Of a DNA stretch of 64,000 bases, positions 29,994 to 37,635 are shown piece by piece. The notes under the pieces were generated by a model. That model had not been told where the DNA came from and did no database searches. It saw nothing but the letters and a program-made list of their open reading frames with translations. The DNA comes from Paenibacillus cellulositrophicus. Its GTDB lineage: Bacteria > Bacillota > Bacilli > Paenibacillales > Paenibacillaceae. Location of the stretch: NCBI RefSeq assembly GCF_009363095.1, contig NZ_CP045295.1, forward strand, positions 2,294,001 through 2,358,000, written 5' to 3'. How positions within the stretch are numbered: position 1 is the stretch's first letter; each line of letters opens with the position of its first letter. The translations under genes were made by a program, and so were the position numbers.

Positions 29994-30668
29994 TTAATCG
30001 ATTGTGGTCACGCTTCCGTTGGAAGGGAGGGATTCATCCTGAGTGACCTGATGGATGATGTTTCCGCTCTGGTCGTAGCCCGTAATCTCGAACTTCATGC
30101 CCTGTGACGCGTCCATAAACACATAGAACAATTTAAAATTTTGCTCGACGGAAACGATCTGCGCCTGCTTTTCGTAGCCGGTGGGGTCCTTGACCACAAT
30201 GCGGCTGATGTCGGGATGCAGGGCGATACCGCAGTACAATGGAAAAGGAGTGCTTCCGACGTCCGTACCTTCCGTCCCCGGAAAGTACTCCGCATGGAAG
30301 CTTTCCTTGCGGGCTTCGGCATCGGAGAGCCCGGGACGATAGTTGCCCGCTGTGAACATTCCACCCCAAACATATTTCCATCCATCGGTGCTTTTCCTAA
30401 CGTAATCCACAACAATGGCTGTGCCGCCGCTCTGTAATTTTCTCAGAAAAAAAGCCACTTCCCCATCAGCAACCGGATGTTCATGGATCATATAAGACAC
30501 GAATCCTTTTCCATTGATCTTCTCAATCGCCTCCACCACCGTCGGGCTCCCTTCCGCTTTCTTATCTTGAAGGCCGAACAACTTTCCCTCGAAAGCGTAA
30601 ATAACGACCAGGATGACCGCAGCCAGCACCAGCAGCATAATCAGCCTGTTAGCCCACTGTCTGACCAT
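29994..30668 (-). CDS. Membrane-anchored extracellular protein of unknown function
   Basis: This 224-residue protein has one N-terminal hydrophobic segment (residues 8-26) without a clear cleavage site, followed by about 195 residues that should lie outside the cell. Visible features are VVEAIEKINGKGFVSYMIHEH, GWKYVWGG and a beta-rich end with FYVFMDASQGMKFEITGYD. No catalytic motif is seen. It starts 28 bases inside the end of the ROK kinase gene with a strong AAAGGAGGG site, so the two are coupled. I do not recognise the family; similar single-pass proteins of Bacilli are annotated as hypothetical. Confidence 0.82.
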   Translation of the reverse strand: MVRQWANRLIMLLVLAAVILVVIYAFEGKLFGLQDKKAEGSPTVVEAIEKINGKGFVSYMIHEHPVADGEVAFFLRKLQSGGTAIVVDYVRKSTDGWKYVWGGMFTAGNYRPGLSDAEARKESFHAEYFPGTEGTDVGSTPFPLYCGIALHPDISRIVVKDPTGYEKQAQIVSVEQNFKLFYVFMDASQGMKFEITGYDQSGNIIHQVTQDESLPSNGSVTTID

Positions 30669-31648
30669 GAATTCCCTCCTTTCAAACGTCCGTCCGCATA
30701 CACGGCGGCGCCCAGCATCCCGGCCTTGTCCCCAATCTCGGCCTGCACGATGCGGCAGACGCTGGCGGACAGCTGCAGCGCATGGCGGGCTACCGTCTCG
30801 CGCACCGGGCGCAAGAGCCGCTCACCGGCCGCGGCCATGCCGCCACCTACAATGATCATTTCGGGATTCAGCAAATTGATGGCGTTCGCTAGTCCATACC
30901 CGAGAAGCTCTCCCGTCTCGTGCATGACTTCAATAGCGAGCGCATCCTGCCGGTCATAGGCATCTGAAATGAGCTGTGCCGTCATTTGCGAGGGATCGTT
31001 GCCCGTCCATTCCTGAATGACGCTCTTCCGTCCTTCCGCCAGCTTTTCCGCAAACGTTCGGACCATGCCCACCGCGGACACGTAGCGGCCTAGGCAGCCC
31101 GAGCTGCCGCAGCGGCACGGCCGCCCTTCCCTGTACATGTTCATATGGCCAATCTCGCCTGCGCTCGAAGACGTGCCGTAGACAACCTTCCCCTGATAAA
31201 TAATTCCCGAGCCCAGTCCGGTTCCCAAAGTAATGAGCATCAGGTTCCTGCAGCCCCTGCCGGCGCCAAACCGCCACTCCCCGTACATGTTGACGCGAAC
31301 ATCATTATCAATGAAAACCGGAAAAGCGAACTCCTCCCGCATCCGGTTTACGACGTGGATATTTTCCCATTCCGGAAAGTTGGGAGACAGAATCGACAGC
31401 CCTTCCCGCGGATCCAGGAGCCCCGGAATGCCCATCCCCATGCAGCTCACGTCCATCGGCCCGATCCCCGCTTCCTTCATCAGTTCATGAACGATCCGCT
31501 TCATCCGGTTCAGCACATGCTCCGGTCCCTTGTCCGCTTCGGTGGCGTCCATTCTTTCCGCGGCGATCCTCCAACCGGCATCCGCGTCAAATACCGCCGA
31601 TTTGATCCGGGTTCCGCCGAGGTCCATGCCAATGACAAATTTGCTCAT
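30641..31648 (-). CDS. ROK-family sugar kinase
   Basis: This 335-residue protein is an ROK kinase: phosphate loop DLGGTRIK (9-16), catalytic D116 in FIDND, substrate motif EIGHM (165-169), and the zinc cluster CxCGxxGC at 178-185. The Glu that normally follows two residues after the last Cys (CxE) is Gly187 here, which removes a conserved sugar-hydroxyl ligand. It may phosphorylate glucose, N-acetylmannosamine, fructose or another sugar. No DNA-binding domain is present, so it is not a repressor. A promoter (TTCATA, 17 bases, TATGAT) lies 48 bases upstream, and GGAGGAGAAGG precedes the ATG. Confidence 0.88.
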   Translation of the reverse strand: MSKFVIGMDLGGTRIKSAVFDADAGWRIAAERMDATEADKGPEHVLNRMKRIVHELMKEAGIGPMDVSCMGMGIPGLLDPREGLSILSPNFPEWENIHVVNRMREEFAFPVFIDNDVRVNMYGEWRFGAGRGCRNLMLITLGTGLGSGIIYQGKVVYGTSSSAGEIGHMNMYREGRPCRCGSSGCLGRYVSAVGMVRTFAEKLAEGRKSVIQEWTGNDPSQMTAQLISDAYDRQDALAIEVMHETGELLGYGLANAINLLNPEMIIVGGGMAAAGERLLRPVRETVARHALQLSASVCRIVQAEIGDKAGMLGAAVYADGRLKGGNSWSDSGLTG

Positions 31649-31695
31649 GCCTTCCTTCTCCTCCTCCGGAAATCCTTGGTCGCTGACATAAACCT

Positions 31696-31724
31696 ATCAT
31701 AAACGACTTCGGTCCGGATATGAA
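31696..31724 (-). promoter_or_regulatory. Promoter of the ROK kinase gene
   Basis: On the minus strand TTCATA (31724-31719), a 17-base spacer and TATGAT (31701-31696) match the housekeeping consensus at four and five of six positions. It lies in the 304-base gap shared with the zinc operon. Confidence 0.5.
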
Positions 31725-31838
31725 TGGATCTATAGCATTCTTTTCCAGATTTCTCCTCAGCAGGTTGCCCGGTAATGGCATCAATCGCCGCGTTTCTGAA
31801 TCAATCAGCACCTCCCGGACCGCCATATTCATAGGCAT

Positions 31839-31860
31839 TAAATCGTAATCTTTACGTATA
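31839..31860 (+). promoter_or_regulatory. Zur-like operator before the zinc operon
   Basis: The sequence AAATCGTAATCTTTACGTATA contains TCGTAAT and TTTACGt around a central C. This closely resembles the Bacillus Zur box TCGTAATnATTACGA, with mismatches only in the right arm. It lies about 95 bases upstream of the COG0523 GTPase start. Zinc-dependent repression is inferred. Confidence 0.6.
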
Positions 31861-31952
31861 GATAAAATGGGAGAAAAATTCACGCTTGGTACAGGCTGTA
31901 TCCCTGGGCCTGCTCTATATTCGACAACGAGGATAAAGGAGATGAATCGCAC

Positions 31953-33086
31953 ATGGTAACGCCCGTCATCATATTAAGTGGATTTTTGGGAAGCGGCAAA
32001 ACAACGCTGCTGCTGTCCGTGCTCAAGGAGTGCTCGGCCCGGGGGCTGACCCCCGGCATCCTGATGAACGAGCTGGGCAAACGGGATGTGGACGGAACGA
32101 TTCTGGAGGAACAGGCAGGGGTTCAGGTGCAGAAGCTGCTGGACGGATGCGTCTGCTGCAGCCGGAAAAGCGAGCTGCCGCAGGGTCTATCCACCTTGCT
32201 GGAGCGGTCGCCCGACGTCATCGTCATCGAGCTCACCGGCGTGGCCGATCCCGAAGAGATCCGCCGCACCCTTCAGGAGCCGGGGCTTGCCGACCGGTTA
32301 CGGCACCATTATACGGTGACGATGCTCGACGCGGAGAACGTGCTGGAGTTCAACAGCCGCTTCTCCGCCGACAAAGAGCTGGTCCGCACGCTGCGCAAGC
32401 AGATCGAAAGCGCCGATCTGATCGCGGTCAACAAGCAGGATCTGGCCGCCCCGGGCACCATCGGCAAGATCGAAAGCATGATCCGTAAGCATAATCCCGA
32501 GGCTGCGATCGTATACACAGAGTATAGCCGGATTGACTTGTCCAGCCTGCTGGACGGGGTCGACCGCCGCCAAGGGTCCAAGGCCGCTGCCGTCCGGGCT
32601 GGTGCACAGACCCCAGCGCAGGAGGCGCTGAGCAGCCAGGCACAGCACAGGTTCGGTGGAGCTGTTGACCCTGCCGCTTCGCATGCTCACCACCTTGCCC
32701 ATAACGGTCACGGTGCGGGATTTACGGCCACTGCCCACGCGCATGAAGGGCATGGCGGCCACGGCGGGCATGAACATCATGACGAGACTGCCTCTTTTTC
32801 CAAAGTCGTCACCGTCACGCTGACCTTTCCCCCGGCGGAGCAAAGCCCGGCTTCCCTGTCCAGGGAGCGGCTGGAGGCGTTCTTCCGTGAGTGCGGAGAC
32901 GCGCTTCTTCGTGCCAAGGGGCATGTGGCGCTCGCCCGCCATGAACCGGTCCAGCTCGTCCAGTATGCCGGGACGCACACCTTCTGGGAAACCTCCCGCT
33001 ACCCCGGCGCACCGTATCTCGTTATGATCGGCCTGAATTTGAACGAGGCGCGGCTGAAGGAACGCTGGTCCGAACTGTTTCGTTAA
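31953..33086 (+). CDS. COG0523 GTPase, putative zinc chaperone (ZagA/YciC-like)
   Basis: The 377-residue protein is a CobW/HypB-type GTPase: Walker A GFLGSGKT (10-17), metal-binding CVCC (66-69), Walker B IVIELTG and NKQD (160-163). A His-rich stretch at 244-276 contains about 13 His residues. The CobW C-terminal domain follows. Such proteins deliver zinc to client enzymes under zinc starvation. The upstream Zur-like box and the two following membrane protein genes fit this role. ATG at 31953 has AAAGGAG upstream; an overlapping ATG closer to the site is out of frame. It acts in the cytoplasm. Confidence 0.9.
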   Translation: MVTPVIILSGFLGSGKTTLLLSVLKECSARGLTPGILMNELGKRDVDGTILEEQAGVQVQKLLDGCVCCSRKSELPQGLSTLLERSPDVIVIELTGVADPEEIRRTLQEPGLADRLRHHYTVTMLDAENVLEFNSRFSADKELVRTLRKQIESADLIAVNKQDLAAPGTIGKIESMIRKHNPEAAIVYTEYSRIDLSSLLDGVDRRQGSKAAAVRAGAQTPAQEALSSQAQHRFGGAVDPAASHAHHLAHNGHGAGFTATAHAHEGHGGHGGHEHHDETASFSKVVTVTLTFPPAEQSPASLSRERLEAFFRECGDALLRAKGHVALARHEPVQLVQYAGTHTFWETSRYPGAPYLVMIGLNLNEARLKERWSELFR

Positions 33087-33121
33087 GCTTCATTATTCCT
33101 GTGGAAGGAGCTGATCCCGCC

Positions 33122-34114
33122 ATGACCATCCTCTCCCCTTTTAAAATCATCCCGCTGCTTCTTCCCGCCGTCTTTCTGATTATCCTGCTCGTCCTGTGGC
33201 TGCCGGGGCGCATCGAGCTGCTGGATAACGTCTATATGGACACGTTCAAAACCAGCTTCGTCGGCATTCTGCTGGAGGCGCTGCCGTTCGTGCTGGCCGG
33301 GGCACTGCTCTCTTCACTGCTGCAGGTGTTTGTGCCGGACGAGGTTCTGTCGCGCTGGATTCCGAAAAAGCCGGTTCCGGCCATCCTGTTCGCCTGTCTC
33401 CTCGGCGTGATCTTCCCGGTGTGCGAGTGCGGCATGATCCCGCTCGTCCGCCGGCTCATTCATAAGGGCATGCCCGTGTATGTCGCGATCGTGTTCATTT
33501 TGTCCGGACCGATCATCAATCCGGTCGTCTACGGAGCCACCTTCATGGCGTTCCGCAGCCATCCGGATCTCGCATACGCCCGGATGGGACTGGCCTTCGC
33601 CGTCGCTTTCCTGATCGGGCTCATCGTCTACGTTACGGTAAAAAAATCGCCGGTGAGATGGTCGATGGAGCGGGAAACCGGCGGGAATGCTCATCTCCAT
33701 GCCGCACGTGGCGGCCGGCTGGCGTCGGTATTCGTCCATACGTCGGACGAGTTTTTCGACATGGGCAAATATTTGATCATCGGCTGCCTGCTGACGTCGG
33801 GCATTCAGACGTTTATGGTCCGGGAAAGCCTCTCCGCCATCGGCGGCCATCCGCTGGGCTCGTATCTGTTTATGATGGGGCTAGCTTTTGCGCTCTCCCT
33901 TTGCTCCACGTCGGACGCTTTTGTCGCTTCCACCTTTCTGCACACTTTTCCCGCCGGTTCGCTGATCGCGTTCATGGTGCTGGGCCCGATGCTGGATTTC
34001 AAAAACGCCATGATGCTGATGGCGCTGTTCAAAACCAAGTTCGCCCTCTATCTGTTCTTCTTGATCGCCGCCTGCGTCTTTGTCGGTTCGGTTCTGATTT
34101 CGGCCTGGCTGTAA
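33122..34114 (+). CDS. YraQ/DUF318-type permease (YcgR-like)
   Basis: This 330-residue integral membrane protein has about eight hydrophobic segments. Family landmarks are ALPFVLAGALLSS (near 50), the conserved PVCECGMIPL (98-107), LSGPIINPVV and SLCSTSDAFVAS near 256. These permeases are coupled with COG0523 and TIGR03943 proteins in many genomes and are thought to move metal ions or thiol compounds; the substrate is unproven. ATG at 33122 has GGAAGGAG ten bases upstream; the GTG seven codons earlier overlaps that site. It lies 35 bases after the GTPase gene. Confidence 0.88.
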   Translation: MTILSPFKIIPLLLPAVFLIILLVLWLPGRIELLDNVYMDTFKTSFVGILLEALPFVLAGALLSSLLQVFVPDEVLSRWIPKKPVPAILFACLLGVIFPVCECGMIPLVRRLIHKGMPVYVAIVFILSGPIINPVVYGATFMAFRSHPDLAYARMGLAFAVAFLIGLIVYVTVKKSPVRWSMERETGGNAHLHAARGGRLASVFVHTSDEFFDMGKYLIIGCLLTSGIQTFMVRESLSAIGGHPLGSYLFMMGLAFALSLCSTSDAFVASTFLHTFPAGSLIAFMVLGPMLDFKNAMMLMALFKTKFALYLFFLIAACVFVGSVLISAWL

Positions 34115-34165
34115 ACGGACTGCTGGTTGTAACCCCATCCCTAATCCGACTGGAGGTTGAGCCAA

Positions 34166-35107
34166 GTGAACGACTCCCGCAGCATCCGGCTGCATTACCT
34201 GTTCCGGGCGGCCGTGCTGGCGGCTTTCGCCCTCTATATTCTGCACCTGATGCAGCAGGACGCGCTGCATTATTACGTCGCGCCTGCCCTGGCGAGATGG
34301 ATCCGGCTGTGCCCGGTTCCGCTGGGCCTGATGGCGCTCAGCCTGGTGATCCAGGCGCTGCTCGGACGCAGCCAGGTGCTGTGTAACTGCGATCACCGCC
34401 TGCCTGCCGGCTTTTTGAAAAGCACCGGCCTGTACGGCTTGTTCGTGCTCCCGCTGCTGCTCGGGTTTCTCCTTCCGGATAAGGCCCTCGGCAGCATCGC
34501 CGCCGCCAAGAAGGGCATCTCCCTCTCCTATTCGGCGATGGAGCCGGAGAAGGCTATTCCCAGCGCATCCACAGTGCCGAACAAGTCAATTACCAGTGCT
34601 CCCACAGGTCCGGATACCACCGTCACCTTCGAGACTTCCGATCCGTATGCCAAGGAATTCGCCGAGCTCGCCAAGCTGCTGTACGCCCAGCCCGTCATCC
34701 CGGTCTACCCGGCGATTTACTCCGAGACGTTCGGGGCGATCGAGATGTTCAAGGAGCAGTTTGAAGGCAAGGAAATCGCCGTATCCGGCTTTGTTTACCG
34801 CGACCAGACAAGTGGAGCAAGCGGCCCTTTCGCGGTCAGCCGCTTTCTGGTGCAGTGCTGCACAGCGGACGCCACCCCTTTCGGCATTATGGTCGATCCG
34901 CAGCAGAAGCTGGCCCTGCCGGCCGATTCCTGGGTCAAGGTACAGGGCAAACTGAAGATCGTGTCCCAAGGGGGCAAGAATCTGATCGAGATCGAGGCTT
35001 CGCAAATCACGCCGATTGCCCAGCCACAGACCCCTTACATCTATACGAGCGCCGACTCGGTCGCCGCCTGGAAAGAGCTGCAGAAGGACGCCTCCAAGGC
35101 AAAATAG
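34166..35107 (+). CDS. TIGR03943-family membrane protein (YcgQ-like)
   Basis: The 313-residue protein has three or four N-terminal hydrophobic segments (about 10-110), a linker rich in Ser, Thr and Pro, and a C-terminal soluble domain with VSGFVYRDQ, SRFLVQCCTADATPFG and WVKVQGKL, which is an OB-like module typical of TIGR03943. The partner permease is encoded 51 bases upstream. GTG at 34166 has GGAGG nine bases upstream; a TTG at 34157 touches the ribosome binding site and is rejected. Its role is probably as the second subunit of the permease. The CC pair near residue 230 may bind metal. Confidence 0.87.
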   Translation: MNDSRSIRLHYLFRAAVLAAFALYILHLMQQDALHYYVAPALARWIRLCPVPLGLMALSLVIQALLGRSQVLCNCDHRLPAGFLKSTGLYGLFVLPLLLGFLLPDKALGSIAAAKKGISLSYSAMEPEKAIPSASTVPNKSITSAPTGPDTTVTFETSDPYAKEFAELAKLLYAQPVIPVYPAIYSETFGAIEMFKEQFEGKEIAVSGFVYRDQTSGASGPFAVSRFLVQCCTADATPFGIMVDPQQKLALPADSWVKVQGKLKIVSQGGKNLIEIEASQITPIAQPQTPYIYTSADSVAAWKELQKDASKAK

Positions 35108-35126
35108 CAAGAAATGACCGACAAAA

Positions 35127-35169
35127 AAACCAAGAAGACTCCGGAACGATGCCCAGGTCTTCTTGGTTT
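35127..35169. terminator. Bidirectional terminator, zinc operon and epimerase gene
   Basis: AAACCAAGAAGAC and GTCTTCTTGGTTT form a perfect 13-bp stem. A run of A on the left gives a T-tail for the minus strand; the plus strand has TTTGGAGTTT. Confidence 0.8.
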
Positions 35170-35232
35170 GGAGTTTGCATAGAAGTATCTATTTCTGTGG
35201 TCCATGCTTCTTGCGGGTACTCCCAGCTGCGT

Positions 35233-36087
35233 TCAGCGAAGCTTCGCAACCTCGTCGCGCCAGCGGTGCTGCGGCTGCCAGCCGAGCAGGCGCTTCGCCT
35301 TCTCGTTGCTGAGCAGGGTCTCATGCCCCGCCAGCGGTGCGCGGATGTCCGTCACGCCGGGATACCTGGCGGCCAGCAGTTCGCGGCTCGGAACCGCCAT
35401 GCTGGAGTCGTCGGCGGCCACGTTAAGGGCCACCGCACCGAGCCCGTCCGCCTCGACGGCCAGCCGGATGGCCGAAGCAGCGTCGCGGGTGTCGATGTAG
35501 CTCCACAGAATGCGGTCCCGTTCTTCGGGCTTGTCGATGAATGAGGGAAAACGCTCATACCATTCCGGAGGGATGACATTCCCGAGGCGAATGGAGACGA
35601 CCTGCATGCCGGTGCGCCGGTGGAACATGTCGGCCGTCAATTCATTGACCACCTTGGATAGTCCGTAGCTGTCCTCGGGCAGCTGCGGATGCGCCTCGTC
35701 CACGGGCACGTACTGCGGGCTTAAGGGACTGACTGCAAATACGATGCCGTAGGACGATTCGCTGGACGCGATCACTGCTTTGCGGATTCCGAGGCCTGCG
35801 GCGGCCTCCAGCACGTTGTACGTCGACATGACGTTGTTCCGGAACGTAACTTCCGGCGTGCGGATATGCGCCGCCGGGATCGCCGCCAAATGAACGACGG
35901 CATCCGCCCCGGCCAGCGCACCGTAGGTCTCTCCCAAATCCTCAAGATTCGCAATCAGCGTAGGGCAGAGGTTCTCGTCGGGACGCCGGAAGTCCACGTT
36001 CAGCACCTCATACCCCTGCTCGATAAGATGACGCACGACCCACTGTCCAAGCATGCCGCTTCCGCCTGTAATGACGACTTTGGCCAC
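35233..36087 (-). CDS. NAD-dependent epimerase/dehydratase (extended SDR)
   Basis: The 284-residue protein has the extended-SDR cofactor loop GGSGMLG at 8-14, an Asp-containing VDFRRP after the second strand, HLAAIPA, the catalytic Ser pair ASSESSYG and YGLSK as the YxxxK motif near 143-147. The C-terminal GWQPQHRWRD is common in sugar epimerases and uronate dehydrogenase-like proteins. It probably acts on a nucleotide sugar or free sugar acid. GTG at 36087 has GGAGG eight bases upstream. It lies 57 bases downstream of the aldo-keto reductase gene on the same strand and may be co-transcribed with it. Confidence 0.87.
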   Translation of the reverse strand: MAKVVITGGSGMLGQWVVRHLIEQGYEVLNVDFRRPDENLCPTLIANLEDLGETYGALAGADAVVHLAAIPAAHIRTPEVTFRNNVMSTYNVLEAAAGLGIRKAVIASSESSYGIVFAVSPLSPQYVPVDEAHPQLPEDSYGLSKVVNELTADMFHRRTGMQVVSIRLGNVIPPEWYERFPSFIDKPEERDRILWSYIDTRDAASAIRLAVEADGLGAVALNVAADDSSMAVPSRELLAARYPGVTDIRAPLAGHETLLSNEKAKRLLGWQPQHRWRDEVAKLR

Positions 36088-36144
36088 AGGTAACGCCTCC
36101 TCTTCGCTTCGGTTCAAACCTGGCCGAACCCTTGGCCGGTCCGA

Positions 36145-37083
36145 TTATTTCAGAATGTCTTCGATCCGCTCCTGCACGTCTTCGCTCAGGACGATACCCG
36201 AAGCCTTGGCATTCTCCGTCACCTGCTCCGGACGGCTTGCGCCGACCAGCGCGCTGGCCACGTTGTCTTTGCGCAGAATCCACGCAAGGGCCAGGTTGCC
36301 GACGGAAATGCCGAGCTCTTTGGCTACGCCTTCAAGCTGCTGCACTTTGGCAATTTTTTCTTCGGTGATGCCTTTGCGCATCCAATCGAGCTTCGCCGCG
36401 CGGCTGTCCTGCGGAATATCGGAAGCCGACGTGTATTTGCCTGTCAGCAGGCCTTGAGCCAGCGGGGAGAACACCACTTGTCCGATCCCTACGCGTTCGC
36501 TGAGCGGCATGACTTCCTTCTCGATGTAGCGCTCGAACATGTTGTAAATCGGCTGGTTGACCACAATGCGGTCCAGCAGATAACGGTCGGCTACGCCGAT
36601 CGCTTCGGCGATCTGCGATGCCTGCCATTCGCTCACGCCGACGTATAGCACTTTGCCTTGGCGAACCAGGTCGTCGATCGCGCGCAGCGTCTCTTCCAGC
36701 GGCGTCTCCGGATCATGGCGGTGGCAGTAGAAAATGTCCACATAGTCATGTCCAAGCCGCTTCAGGCTGGCATTCGCCTGCTCCGTAATATGCTTGCGCG
36801 ACAAGCCGCGGTCGTTCGGGCCTTCGCCCATCGGCCAGAACGCCTTGGTCGCCAGCACGTAGGATTCGCGCGGATACGCTTTCAGCGCTTTGCCGACAAG
36901 CTCTTCCGCCGCGCCTTTTTCATAGACATTCGCCGTATCGAAAAAGTTGATGCCCAAATCGTAAGCCGTTTTGATCGAATTCACCGCATTTTCGCGTTCC
37001 ACGTAACCGCCATATGTAAGCCAGCTGCCCAAGCTGATTTCGCTGACTTTAAGCCCGCTTCTTCCCAGTCTCCGGTATTTCAT
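36145..37083 (-). CDS. Aldo-keto reductase, voltage-gated-channel-beta type
   Basis: This 312-residue TIM-barrel oxidoreductase has the AKR tetrad: Asp and Tyr in FFDTANVY (46-53), Lys in LATKAF, and His in FYCHRHDPETP. The NADPH-binding region near the C-terminus reads SALVGASRPEQV. FSPLAQGLLTGKY is typical of the AKR11/YghZ-like group. It reduces aldehydes or ketones with NADPH. It is transcribed divergently from an HxlR-family regulator, and two inverted repeats lie between them. Aldehyde or quinone stress control of this pair is likely by analogy. Confidence 0.92.
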   Translation of the reverse strand: MKYRRLGRSGLKVSEISLGSWLTYGGYVERENAVNSIKTAYDLGINFFDTANVYEKGAAEELVGKALKAYPRESYVLATKAFWPMGEGPNDRGLSRKHITEQANASLKRLGHDYVDIFYCHRHDPETPLEETLRAIDDLVRQGKVLYVGVSEWQASQIAEAIGVADRYLLDRIVVNQPIYNMFERYIEKEVMPLSERVGIGQVVFSPLAQGLLTGKYTSASDIPQDSRAAKLDWMRKGITEEKIAKVQQLEGVAKELGISVGNLALAWILRKDNVASALVGASRPEQVTENAKASGIVLSEDVQERIEDILK

Positions 37084-37148
37084 TCCATCTACCTCCTTGT
37101 TGTCCTGTTACCCTTTTCATTCTATAAAAGTTCATATATGATTTAAAG

Positions 37149-37201
37149 AAGTGAAATGTTTTTCACTTAATTATATCAAGGGTAGATACTATATAGAGTA
37201 T
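37149..37201. promoter_or_regulatory. Two inverted repeats between AKR and hxlR genes
   Basis: AAGTGAA/TTCACTT (37149-37168, six-base spacer) and TACTATATAGAGTA (37187-37200) lie in the 146-base divergent region. The second resembles the TACT...AGTA operators of HxlR/YodB-type repressors and overlaps the AT-rich promoter of the regulator gene. Confidence 0.5.
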
Positions 37202-37229
37202 AGTTATATACATATAAGGAGGAGAGTCT

Positions 37230-37574
37230 ATGGAAACAGTCAAAAAAGCGAGCAGTTACATTCCGAAAAACCCGACGCATATCGAATGCAACATTGAAAA
37301 AACACTGGATGTGCTGGGCGGAAAATGGGCCTTTCTCGTCATCCGCGAGCTGTTCTGCGGCACTCTTCGCTTTGGTGAGCTGCAGCGCCGTATTCCCAGC
37401 GTAAGCCCCCGCGCCCTGACCAGTACGCTGCGCCATTTGGAGGAGCAGGGCGTGCTGGAGCGGGAAGTATTCCCTACCGTACCGGTGACGGTGGAATACT
37501 CGCTCACGCCTAAGGGACAGGACCTGCATGTCATCTGCCATGAAATGAAGCTGTGGGCGGCCCGCTGGACTTAA
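37230..37574 (+). CDS. HxlR-family transcriptional regulator
   Basis: This 114-residue winged-helix protein matches HxlR: CNIEKTLDVLGGKWAFLVIR (20-39) starting with a Cys, then LRFGELQRRIP, SPRALTSTLRHLEEQGVLER as recognition helix region, and VEYSLTPKG. C20 is at the position used by YodB/HypR-type regulators to sense quinones or disulfide stress; a second Cys (43) and third (103) are present. GGAGGAG precedes the ATG. It probably represses its own gene and the divergent aldo-keto reductase gene. Confidence 0.92.
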   Translation: METVKKASSYIPKNPTHIECNIEKTLDVLGGKWAFLVIRELFCGTLRFGELQRRIPSVSPRALTSTLRHLEEQGVLEREVFPTVPVTVEYSLTPKGQDLHVICHEMKLWAARWT

Positions 37575-37603
37575 GTAGCTCACGATTCGGAAATGTCATC
37601 AAG

Positions 37604-37635
37604 AAAAAAGCTCAGGCACTAGGCCTGGGCTTTTT
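37604..37635. terminator. Bidirectional terminator
   Basis: AAAAGCTCAGGC and GGCCTGGGCTTTT pair around a short loop, with A-run on the left and T-run on the right. It serves hxlR on the plus strand and overlaps the last codons of the convergent hydrolase gene. Confidence 0.8.

Noticed and set aside
31587..31952. A 121-codon minus-strand frame across the ROK promoter and Zur-like box
   Set aside because: It reads through promoter elements and into the ROK gene in another frame; no ribosome binding site.
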